Below are positions 16,028 through 25,100 of a stretch of 34,395 nt of DNA, piece after piece. The DNA is taken from contig NZ_FNHQ01000028.1 in NCBI RefSeq assembly GCF_900103535.1, positions 1 through 34,395 of the forward strand, given 5' to 3'. Made by a program: the position numbers and the translations under genes. The DNA is from Megasphaera paucivorans (lineage in GTDB: Bacteria; Bacillota; Negativicutes; Veillonellales; Megasphaeraceae). A model generated the notes under the pieces. It saw only the letters and a program-made list of their open reading frames with translations, had not been told where the DNA came from and did no database searches. Each line of letters opens with the position of its first letter. Position 1 is the first letter of the stretch.

Positions 16028-16229
16028 TAATAATCTCGAATCAGATCAACTCATAGCCTGTTAACGAAAGCCACGCCGGCTCGGCCTACTTACTTCAGCC
16101 TTGCGGTTCAGGAAAGAACTTCAGGTTGCATCACCTACCGATTTACACCAACCACCGGCTCTCTGCGAAGCTATTGCAACTCTACTTTTTTCCGTCATTA
16201 CCATTTGGGAAAATGTATTGTTGATGACA

Positions 16230-16257
16230 ATTATACAGGTTTTGTGTTGAATGTCAA
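16230..16257 (-). promoter_or_regulatory. Promoter of the T-box leader
   Basis: Consensus TTGACA (16257-16252) and TATAAT (16235-16230) on the minus strand with a 16-base spacer. This places transcription start near 16223, about 30 bases before Stem I. Confidence 0.85.
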
Positions 16258-16387
16258 TACATATATGCTTCTTGTAAAACGTTTATTGTAAAAATAAATA
16301 AATTCAATTTTAAATTTCTTTTTATCTTTCACATGTTATTTATACATTTTTTCTTATTTACAGATACAGAATGTCCTTATACTTTTC

Positions 16388-16416
16388 TTGCCAAGTTATC
16401 ACATTTATAGTAGAAT
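16388..16416 (+). promoter_or_regulatory. Promoter of the 68-residue gene
   Basis: TTGCCA (16388-16393), 17 bases, TAGAAT (16411-16416). Between it and the start codon lies a 9-bp perfect inverted repeat, ACAAGATAT (16433-16441) and ATATCTTGT (16454-16462), which could be an operator or an RNA hairpin. Confidence 0.55.
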
Positions 16417-16498
16417 ATAGCTAAAACTAATAACAAGATATAGTATAAAAATGATATCTTGTCGTAGATCGTATACTTAATAACAAAGGGATGACACT

Positions 16499-16705
16499 AT
16501 GAAAACGAAATGCGTTGAACTTAGCAGCTTTGAACGTGATTTAGTCTGTAACTTCGCCAAACAGCCAAAGGATTCGCCTATACCAGCGGCACTCTGCCGT
16601 GCCATTATACGTAGGCTGGAAGGAAAACCAGTATTCGCTAAAAACAGAGTCCGCATCTCTCAAAGCTCCCATGCTCATTTAGCCGCCGCTGTCTCAGAAA
16701 AATAA
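16499..16705 (+). CDS. Small protein of unknown function
   Basis: A 68-residue open frame that I do not recognise, the only plausible gene on the plus strand after 2052. It is supported by a good promoter, an AAAGGG ribosome site 8 bases before the ATG and a strong terminator downstream (16796-16872). The product is basic with three cysteines (about positions 5, 17 and 33), no signal peptide or membrane segment, and a helical middle (ALCRAIIRRLEG). A cytoplasmic regulatory or nucleic-acid-binding role is possible but not shown. A four-codon ATG frame at 16491 overlaps its site. Confidence 0.6.
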   Translation: MKTKCVELSSFERDLVCNFAKQPKDSPIPAALCRAIIRRLEGKPVFAKNRVRISQSSHAHLAAAVSEK

Positions 16706-16795
16706 AAAATATTTGCATCCAAACTCAATATTAATTCCGTGGTACAAGGAATACATACCGCATCGTTCATATATGTATTGGAATAATCAGGATTT

Positions 16796-16872
16796 AGAGT
16801 ACAAATAAAAAAACTCATATTACTTCAAGTAGTATTACATTTGAAGCAATATGAGTTTTTTATTTGTACTCT
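16796..16872. terminator. Long two-way terminator between the small gene and sdaAA
   Basis: Arms 16796-16828 and 16841-16872 pair over about 32 bp with one mismatch and one bulged A, around a 12-base loop. The AT core AAAAAAACTCATATT gives T-runs in both directions, so it ends the small gene (+) and the addB-addA-sdaAB-sdaAA transcript (-). The stem is much longer than a terminator needs. Confidence 0.88.
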
Positions 16873-16902
16873 TGTCTAAATAGTGTTACCTATATTTTCT
16901 AT

Positions 16903-17790
16903 TTATTGTTCCCGCATCGCCTTTTCCAACCGTTCAGCAATTTCTTTTCCTGTAGGTGTACGGGCAAGTCCTCCTTCTGATGTTTCTTTTAAAGAAACGG
17001 GCATAGCTCTTCCAATCTCATACATTGCCGAAACCACTTCATCCGGGGGGATAACACTGACGATTCCCGCTAATGCCATTTCAGCAGCAGTTAAAGCATG
17101 AACAGCAAAAAAACCATTACGTTTAACACAAGGAACCTCTACCAATCCAGCTACCGGATCACAAACTAATCCTAACACATTTTTCAAACATAATGTTGCT
17201 GCTTGAACTGCTTGAACGGGTGTTCCTCCACATAATTCCACAACCGCTGCCGCCGCCATCGCAGCAGCAGTGCCACATTCTGCCTGACAGCCACCAACAG
17301 CTCCTGCAACACACGCATTCCGTGCTATAACAGCCCCAATTCCAGCCGCTGTAAAAAACGCCTGAATGCAAGACTGTCTTTCATATTTTTTCTCTTCTGC
17401 CACAGCTAAAATGACCGCTGGGACAATACCGCAAGATCCCGCAGTCGGACAAGCTACAATTCGAAACATTTTCGCGTTCGCCTCATTAATTGCCAATGCA
17501 TATACTGCCGCTCGTCTTGATACATCTCCCAACAATACGGAAGCTGCCGCTGCCAAACGTGCCGCATCTCCTCCTACAAGTCCGCTTACAGATTGAGTGG
17601 TATCATTTAATCCCGTTTGAATAGATTCATAAAACACATCGATACGCTTGTCCATAATATCTAATACAGTAGATTCTGGCTTTTCTGACTCTTCCATTTC
17701 ACGCAGCATAACTACTTTTGATAAGGGTAAGGTATATTTATCAGTCAAATTCAACAACTCTGCCAACGATTTATATTCATATGTATTCAT
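16903..17790 (-). CDS. sdaAA: L-serine dehydratase, iron-sulfur alpha subunit
   Basis: A 295-residue alpha chain of the two-subunit, [4Fe-4S] L-serine dehydratase that converts serine to pyruvate and ammonia. Hallmarks are IVACPTAGSCGIVPAV, NACVAGAVGGCQAECGTAAAMAAAA and LGLVCDPVAGLVEVPCVKRN, which carry the cluster-ligating cysteines. The enzyme is oxygen-sensitive, fitting an anaerobe. The start at 17790 has GGAGG 9 bases upstream. The open frame extends 11 codons further, into sdaAB, without a better site. sdaAB ends 13 bases upstream, so the subunits are cotranslated. Confidence 0.95.
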   Translation of the reverse strand: MNTYEYKSLAELLNLTDKYTLPLSKVVMLREMEESEKPESTVLDIMDKRIDVFYESIQTGLNDTTQSVSGLVGGDAARLAAAASVLLGDVSRRAAVYALAINEANAKMFRIVACPTAGSCGIVPAVILAVAEEKKYERQSCIQAFFTAAGIGAVIARNACVAGAVGGCQAECGTAAAMAAAAVVELCGGTPVQAVQAATLCLKNVLGLVCDPVAGLVEVPCVKRNGFFAVHALTAAEMALAGIVSVIPPDEVVSAMYEIGRAMPVSLKETSEGGLARTPTGKEIAERLEKAMREQ

Positions 17791-17803
17791 GATAAATAAC
17801 CTC

Positions 17804-18463
17804 CTATAATGGTGATAACGCAATAACCGATTGAATAGCAGAAATATTACAGATTTCCGTTTCCAAATCAGAAGGTATCGGACTATCTGTACATATAATC
17901 ATGACTGCATTTGCATTTTTTGCGCTGCGAAACACCTTCATAGTTGATACATTAATCGCTCCAAGCGCCATAATCGTCGTTACTTTAGCAATAATTCCAG
18001 GCTGATCATGGTGGAAGGTAAGAAGGGTATATTCTTCACCTGTAATTTCAACATAAAAACCATTTATTTCCCGAATTTCAATACGACCGCCACCTAGAGA
18101 TACACCGACAATCTCCATCACAGTTCCTGTCTTTCCTTCCATTTTAATACGTACCGTATTAGGATGATCTGTTTCCTCTTCCGAACGTGTAAGCGTAACT
18201 GTCATTCCCTCCTCCTTCGCAATTTCAAAAGAAGAACGAAGCCGGATATCATCAGCGGAAAATCCCAGCAACCCTGCAACCAACGCCTTATCTGTACCAT
18301 GTCCCTTGTATGTTTTAGCAAAAGAACCATAAACAGTTATATCTGCCCGGATTGGTTCATCCTTTAATATTTTTCTGGCCATGAGGCCAATACGTGCGGC
18401 TCCCGCCGTATGTGAACTAGATGGACCAATCATAACCGGTCCCACAATATCAAAAACGCTCAT
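17804..18463 (-). CDS. sdaAB: L-serine dehydratase, beta subunit
   Basis: A 219-residue beta chain. The N-terminal catalytic-side domain has VFDIVGPVMIGPSSSHTAGAARIG at 3-26. It ends in an ACT domain from about residue 146 (LLTFHHDQPGIIAKVTTIMALGAINVSTMKV), the usual regulatory ligand-binding module. AGGAGG lies 4 bases before the chosen ATG. Only 10 bases separate it from the addA stop, so transcription probably continues from addBA; this pairing of a repair nuclease with serine fermentation is odd. Confidence 0.95.
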   Translation of the reverse strand: MSVFDIVGPVMIGPSSSHTAGAARIGLMARKILKDEPIRADITVYGSFAKTYKGHGTDKALVAGLLGFSADDIRLRSSFEIAKEEGMTVTLTRSEEETDHPNTVRIKMEGKTGTVMEIVGVSLGGGRIEIREINGFYVEITGEEYTLLTFHHDQPGIIAKVTTIMALGAINVSTMKVFRSAKNANAVMIICTDSPIPSDLETEICNISAIQSVIALSPL

Positions 18464-18473
18464 ATATCCTCCT

Positions 18474-21400
18474 TTAAAAGTCAATAATTCGCTGTAAATA
18501 AAAACTATACACATATACGGCTGAAACAGGTTCTGCAAAAATTTGTTCGATAGCTCGCTTATATAAATTTAATTGGATTTTATATCGGCTGTAAAATTCT
18601 TCATCCGAATCGAGATGATCTGTTTTATAATCAACCAACACCCATCCTCGTTCATCTTTAAACAAACAATCAATAACACCCTGCACTAAAATATGATCTC
18701 CTTTTTCCACAGACGGAAGCACCCCACCCCCTTCAAAGAGAACAGTAAAAGGATATTCCCGATACAAAATGGAAGCACTTGCCATCCGTCTTCCTAAATC
18801 CGATTGACAGAAATGTAATATAGCCGGCATATATACCAACTGTACTTCGTCATCAGTAAATATTCCTTTGCTTTCCCAGTCTGCCAATGCTTCGTCCAGT
18901 GATCCCGCCGTCATGGCAGGACTTACCGTTACATATTGCATAACTTTATGAAGTACAGTGCCACGCTGTGTCCCTGTAATGACAGCTTCTTCCTCACTTA
19001 ACCACAGCGGCAGTTGTGTAAACACATCCTCCTCTGGAGTGGTGACTGCGCTGCCTGTAACAGCAAGTTCATCTTCCTCCAAACGTATTATCTGCTGTCC
19101 GCTATGCATGCGACGTTTAATTTCAGATACAGAAAACTTTGCCGGAGTCTGTACTGCCAGTGGATATTCATACTGCCATGACAATTGCATTTTCATCCAT
19201 TCAGGTACCATCGTATGTGTTAATTTATTTTGGTGTAATAGTTGCAGCCGTACATCGACATCCTTGTTTTCTATTTCTTCAAAACCCGAAGTCTGGTGAT
19301 GAAGAAATAGTTGCCATAATCCGCTATTACATACTGCATCCCGTCCATCTTGCATAGCAGATTCTAAAGAAGTACACTCTTTACGCATCGCTATAATCGG
19401 CATGACCCAATCAAGATACGAAACAGCCCGGCTCGGATTTATATCTGACACCCACCGCTGCCATTTCCCCATTATCGAACTGCTATGACCGATCAATATT
19501 AATTTATCTCTGGCTCTTGTCATTGCTACATACAATATCCGTTGCTCTTCTGCCTTGCCTTCCCAGTCCAATTGTGTTCGAATCCCATTCCAAATAAATG
19601 TAGGATAAAACATGCGCCATTCTGGGTCATATTGTTTTAAGCCGATTCCCTGTATATTGTGAAAAAGAATAGGAGACTGCATATCCTGCCGATTAAAATT
19701 TTTCCCCATATCAGCAATAATAACAACAGGAAATTCTAACCCTTTGCTTTTATGGATACTCATAACGCGTACAACATCTTCTCCCTCACCAAGAACTTTA
19801 GCAGGCGCTAGATCAAGTTTATCGTCACGCATTTTATCTATTAGTTTTAAATATCGGAATAAGCCTCGGTACCCAGCCACTTCATATTGTCTAGCACGAT
19901 CATATAATGCCTGCAAATTGGCTTGTCGGGAAATTCCGTCCGTCATACCGCCGACATATTGAAAATAAGCAGTATCTGTATAAAGGCGTTGAAGCAAATC
20001 CGCTACTCCGGTACGGCGGCTAAAAGTTCGCCATTCTTCCATATGCTCGCGAAAACTCTGTAATTTATTACGTTCTGCCTCATCAGATACATGTTCTATA
20101 TATAGTGTCAAATTCTGCCATAATGTATCTGAACCACTCAATCGCAGCTGAGCCAATGAAACTTCACTCATGTTTACGATAGGAGAACGCAGTACTGCCG
20201 CCATGGCCAAATCTTGTTCCGGATTATCAATACAGTGCAGCAAAGATAACATTGTCTGTACTTCAACTGCAGCAAAATAGCCGCCATTTTGCTCTGCATA
20301 GGAAGGAATCCCCGCAGTTTGCAAAGCCTTGAGCATAGCATCTGCTTTACCGGCCATAGACCGCATTAAAATAACTATATGCCGCCAAGACAATGGTTCC
20401 ATCGTCCCATCTTTACGAGCAACAAACTTCTCACTTGCTTTTAGTTCCTGCAGGCGGTTCACAACAACCAGACATTCTTGCTCAAATGCTGTCAAATCAG
20501 CATCTCCTGCCTCTGCCGCTTTGATTCCTTCGTCCTCATCCAGCGTATCTGTAATATGTTCCTGCCCTGCAGTATCTAAAAGATGAATTTCAACAGGTCC
20601 GCCGATCCACCGGCTGTCATCAACAACAGAACGACCAGCATACAGTTTTTCATGCTCTCCATATCCCATTCCTGCCGCATCTTCTGTCATTGCTCGAGAA
20701 AAGACTTCATTGACTGCTGCAAGAATATTAGGTGCACTTCGAAAATTCTTTGATAAATCAATACAGCGCTGTATAGCCCCTGTTTCTCTGCTAAAGGTGT
20801 TATACTTATGTAAAAATAACATCGGATCAGCCAATCTGAACCGATATATACTCTGCTTAATATCTCCTACCATAAAACGATTATCATCACAAGACACTAG
20901 TTTTGTAATAAGTTCTTGTACTCCATTCGTATCCTGATATTCATCAATTAGGACTTCTCGAAAAGTATGCCTAAGTTCTTCTGCCGCGGCTGAACGTACT
21001 GGATATCCTGGTCGTGATTGCACAGATAGTAATATCTGCAGACAAAAATGCTCTAAATCACTAAAATCAATCCAGCCTTTTTCTTTTTTTGCAAGACTGT
21101 ATGCTTTTGAAAAATCAACAGTAAGCGCCGCCAATCCTTTCATCACAGGATACATGTTCCTCATTCCTTGCAGCCAATCCTCTGCTGTAATTGAAAAATA
21201 CGATGCCTGTAATTCCTCTTTAATTTGCTTCTTTACCTCGGCCCGCCGATCCTTGCAAAGTTGCCACTGTTTTTTATCTTCTTCCGAAAGTCCCCGTAAA
21301 CTTTTAAGCCGTTCAAAGGAAATACTCGTCACAGCTGCCGCCATTTCCTGCCAATATCTGCATTTTTCAGCCTTCTGTATCATATCTCGTTCCTGTTCCA

Positions 21401-22148
21401 ACTGTCCCCGGACGCTTTGAAAGACTGGTAAACTGCCAATATCATGTAATATTCCTTCGTACATCAGAAATTGTTCTTGCAATACAGCTTGTATATGCTG
21501 CATAATCGGACGACACCACCGCATGTCGTCAATGCTGGCATCACAAGGAATATCATAGTCCTGCACCGCATGTTCAAGCCAATCGGCCGGCCAAGGCAAA
21601 CTTCGCGAATAATCATAAACATGTTCCACTACATGCATCAATATGTCGTCACCGCGGTCATTGCCAAACATATCAGCAAGCGGATATAACAAAACAGCCT
21701 TATTTTCATTTTCATAATAAGAAAGAAATACTGTTTCCATTACATTGTTGCGCAATAAATTTAATTCTTCTTCTCCTGCAACAGAAAAATTAGGATCTAT
21801 ATCAATAGTATAAAAATATCGACGGATTACCGTTTGACAGAAAGAATGGAGTGTAGAAATATGAGCCGATGGCAATAGCGCCAACTGCCGTTCCACCACT
21901 GGATCATTATGCTCAGCCAAAGCTTGCGTTAATGCAGCAGCAACACGTTCTCGCATTTCAGAGGCAGCGGCCTTTGTAAAAGTCACAACAAGTAATTCCG
22001 TAATATCTAAAGGATCTCGTTTATCAAGAAGCCGTCGGATTATACGTTCTACTAAAACCGCCGTTTTTCCAGAACCTGCGGCCGCTGATAATAACAATGT
22101 CTGCCCTCTGCTGTTAATAGCTTCCCACTGTTCTTTAGTCCAAGCCAT
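18474..22148 (-). CDS. addA: ATP-dependent helicase/nuclease subunit AddA
   Basis: A 1,224-residue AddA, close to the Bacillus length of about 1,230. It is the UvrD-like 3'-5' helicase and nuclease subunit that resects double-strand breaks with AddB until it meets Chi. The Walker A is AAAGSGKT at 22-29, with later helicase motifs DEYQDTN, VMSIHKSKGLEFPVV and LYVAMTRARDKL. The C-terminal RecB-type nuclease shows GVIDCLFKDERGWVLVDYKTD near 1170. The start at 22148 is set by GGAGG 8 bases upstream. It overlaps the end of addB by 14 bases. No truncation is seen. Confidence 0.96.
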   Translation of the reverse strand: MAWTKEQWEAINSRGQTLLLSAAAGSGKTAVLVERIIRRLLDKRDPLDITELLVVTFTKAAASEMRERVAAALTQALAEHNDPVVERQLALLPSAHISTLHSFCQTVIRRYFYTIDIDPNFSVAGEEELNLLRNNVMETVFLSYYENENKAVLLYPLADMFGNDRGDDILMHVVEHVYDYSRSLPWPADWLEHAVQDYDIPCDASIDDMRWCRPIMQHIQAVLQEQFLMYEGILHDIGSLPVFQSVRGQLEQERDMIQKAEKCRYWQEMAAAVTSISFERLKSLRGLSEEDKKQWQLCKDRRAEVKKQIKEELQASYFSITAEDWLQGMRNMYPVMKGLAALTVDFSKAYSLAKKEKGWIDFSDLEHFCLQILLSVQSRPGYPVRSAAAEELRHTFREVLIDEYQDTNGVQELITKLVSCDDNRFMVGDIKQSIYRFRLADPMLFLHKYNTFSRETGAIQRCIDLSKNFRSAPNILAAVNEVFSRAMTEDAAGMGYGEHEKLYAGRSVVDDSRWIGGPVEIHLLDTAGQEHITDTLDEDEGIKAAEAGDADLTAFEQECLVVVNRLQELKASEKFVARKDGTMEPLSWRHIVILMRSMAGKADAMLKALQTAGIPSYAEQNGGYFAAVEVQTMLSLLHCIDNPEQDLAMAAVLRSPIVNMSEVSLAQLRLSGSDTLWQNLTLYIEHVSDEAERNKLQSFREHMEEWRTFSRRTGVADLLQRLYTDTAYFQYVGGMTDGISRQANLQALYDRARQYEVAGYRGLFRYLKLIDKMRDDKLDLAPAKVLGEGEDVVRVMSIHKSKGLEFPVVIIADMGKNFNRQDMQSPILFHNIQGIGLKQYDPEWRMFYPTFIWNGIRTQLDWEGKAEEQRILYVAMTRARDKLILIGHSSSIMGKWQRWVSDINPSRAVSYLDWVMPIIAMRKECTSLESAMQDGRDAVCNSGLWQLFLHHQTSGFEEIENKDVDVRLQLLHQNKLTHTMVPEWMKMQLSWQYEYPLAVQTPAKFSVSEIKRRMHSGQQIIRLEEDELAVTGSAVTTPEEDVFTQLPLWLSEEEAVITGTQRGTVLHKVMQYVTVSPAMTAGSLDEALADWESKGIFTDDEVQLVYMPAILHFCQSDLGRRMASASILYREYPFTVLFEGGGVLPSVEKGDHILVQGVIDCLFKDERGWVLVDYKTDHLDSDEEFYSRYKIQLNLYKRAIEQIFAEPVSAVYVYSFYLQRIIDF

Positions 22149-25100
22149 GCGCAGCTCCTCCTTCTTCAATTTCTTTAATAATTTCAACAGCCTTACGTTT
22201 TTGTTCTGCTGCATATTTGTTTTCCTTCAACTTTGGATCAAAAGAACAAACCGCTGCATAAGGACAATATTGACAAGAAGTTCTCTGCGACAGTAGAATA
22301 GGCCGGATGGAAATATCTCCTTTAGCAATGCATTCCGCAATGGCACGAATTCTATCCGATGTAAGCAGCAATAATGCCTGCCATGTTTCTTCACTGTAAA
22401 CATTCACCGACTGCGTGCTTAATGTCCCATCCTTTTTCAAACGCAAATTCAAATACTGTGAAATGCCCTCCATAGAAGTATCCAATTTCTGCATAACTTG
22501 ACTATCTTTTAAATAACATCCATTCAGCTTGCTGCGCTTGTTATATAGTTCTTCCTTCTCTTCTTCCGTCACTGGACGATTTAAAAAAGTCTTATCATCT
22601 CGGACGTAGCAGTAAAGAATTGCTGCCGGAACAGCATCACTATCCAAGTTAAGCAATGCAATGTACATATACGTTAAAAGTTGTAATTCCAATCCAAAGT
22701 AGACTTGCGTCAAATCTATCTTCTTTGTTCCTGACTTATAATCAATCACAACAATAAAATCACGCCCATCTTCATGTAGTATATCAACTCTGTCAATTTG
22801 TCCCGTTACAATAACTTCCATCCCATTTTCTAACATAAAACGTAAAGGCTGCCATTCATCCTTTTCACAGCCAAAAGATTTTTCCAATGCCGCCATTTGG
22901 AATCGTGATGCTTGACTAAAGGAACACAATCGCTTGACAGTTCTGATTAGTGTTTTTATCAGACGTTCTTTAATCTGTTCAAAATACGCATTGGTCATAA
23001 GAATATCATGCTGAATATTCGGAGCTAATCGTTCCGTAGCCTGTCGACACATTCCCACTATTTCTTTTTCTTCCACATCCCGCCATTGACGTCCTCGAGC
23101 TAATAATTCTGATCCCATAAGACGCAGCGCACCGTGTACCAGCATACCTAAGTCCGGTGCTGCAAAACGATAAACGGGGCGTTCTTCCAAACCAAGTCCA
23201 TATTGAGAAAAATATGCGAAAGGACAGCTGCGATACCGCTCAAACTTAGTCACAGATCCACGTAATTTCCCTTGTGGAGCATACAATCTGCGCACTAAAT
23301 CCAACGGCAGCGGCTGCGGTACATTTTTATGAAACAACCCTTGTACAGCATGTACTGTTTGTTCGCGCCAGCCATGTCCATAAGACCAGTCGTATAGCGC
23401 CCACCATAAATCAGCAACGGATTTTCCCTCTGCCGCAGGCCGCAGCATAACCGGCAAATACCGTAGTGCCACGGGCAAAGACACTATATACTCAGATTCT
23501 CTGCCAGCAGGAATACTGCCATTTTCCATTTTTCCGGGAACCACATACCCCTGATCAACCATTTGATGAATCCAAGTAGAGGCTTCTAATACAGCGCCCT
23601 CTTCATCAGCTAATGCATACGAAAGATAAATTTGTTCTGTTGCTCTAGTTACAGCAATATAAAATAAAAATCGTTCCTGAAAGGACCGAAAACGACTTCC
23701 GGGACCCAAGACAATTCCCAGCGCACCCAGCTCTTTTCGTTCATTATCAGTAAGCAAATTCTCATCACTGCTGCGCTTTGGAAAAATTCCGTCATTGACA
23801 CCACACACAAATACAATCTTAGATTGCATCATATATCCGCGTTCTACAGACGTAATTGTCACGTGATCCAAGGTAGGGGGAATAATACTGAACGTAAGGC
23901 TGTCCAGTCCGTCTGCAATCATCTGTGAAAATTCTTCTAAATCAACCGTATCATCCCCACACAGTTCGACTAATTCCTGAAGAAGCTCCAATATTTGTTT
24001 GAAAACTTGCTCATGTTCTTTACTTTCTATTGCATGTCCTTGCATATCATCGCTTTGTTTCCATCTGCGCAATGTCTCTATAATGCCAGAATGCTGCAGC
24101 CATTGATATAAAAGGGTACACCACTGTCGCAGTGTATGTAATTCCTGAGAAGCTGCATATAACGGATTTACCAATTCATATATTACATGACGGATTTCAT
24201 TGATATGTGCCAAATACTCCATTTCATTCCTACTGTGTATCACTTTATCATCAATAAAATGCCTTGTATAATATGTCCAGTTTTTATTTTGAAGCCAATG
24301 ATATCCTTGTATTCCATGAGCCAGACAATAATTTTCCAACGTATCTACATCATGCCGGTTTAACGGAAGTAAATCTGTTTTTAACAAACGAAATAACGGT
24401 TCATATGCCCAATGAGATTTTAAGACATCAAGAACTGCTATAATAGCTTCCGTTACCGGATGTTCTGTCATGGGACGCCTGTAATCACTGAAACAGGGAA
24501 TGTGGTATTTGCAAAATACGCGTTCTGCAATGTGAGTATATAAATCGCTGCTTCGGGACAATATAAGCATATCCCGGTATCTAAATCCCTGGCGGCAAAG
24601 CTCTAGAATACGACGGGCAACAGTATCTATTTCCACTTCATAATTTGAACATTCTATGACATGCACATTTTCAACAGGTTGTTCCTGTTTTCTAGGCACA
24701 ATTTGAAAAAAATTATTGATAAATACGTCTGTCTTTTTGTTATCATTATGAGTAATTGCCTGTATTTTCAGTCCCGGAAACAACTCCCGCAATTGACAAT
24801 AGACTTCATAGGATCGGTGAAACAGCGCGGTTTCACGCTGCTGTTCCGCTACATGCTCCGGATCTGTCGTCAGCGTAATCGTTAGTTCAGCAGCGGTTTC
24901 CCCCAACACTTTAATTACCTGCATTTGCTGCGGCGTAAACCAATGAAATCCATCAATCCAAATATGCGCATTCTGTAAAAAAGAATAATGCGGAAGTTCT
25001 CTGATTAATAACGTCATTGTATCATCGGCATCACCAAAACGTTCTGTAAGAAAATCACAATAGCCTTCATAAAGAACAGCTGCGTCTTGCAATTTACGGG

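Larger units (their letters stand above)
15896..16223 (-). promoter_or_regulatory. T-box leader with one Stem I and two antiterminator/terminator modules
   Basis: The minus-strand RNA has a Stem I (16193-16111): GGAAA/TTTCC closing pair, loop-E bases AGTA (16186-16183) and GAA (16122-16120), an AGAGAG bulge (16164-16159) and the terminal loop GGTTGGTG (16153-16146). Right after GAA comes G then TTC (16118-16116), so the specifier is probably UUC (Phe). Module 1 has the T-box TAGGGTGGTACCGCGG (16029-16014) and a terminator in which GGGTGGTACC pairs with GGTATCACTC, followed by T6 (15987-15982). Module 2 repeats TTATTAGGGTGGTACCGCG (15945-15931 core) and has a classic 11-bp terminator (15902-15926) followed by a long T-run. 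No second Stem I fits between them. Confidence 0.93.

Noticed and set aside
15931-16029. Two independent T-box riboswitches in tandem
   Set aside because: Only one Stem I with AGAGAG bulge and GGTTGGTG loop is present; the second unit has just the switch part.
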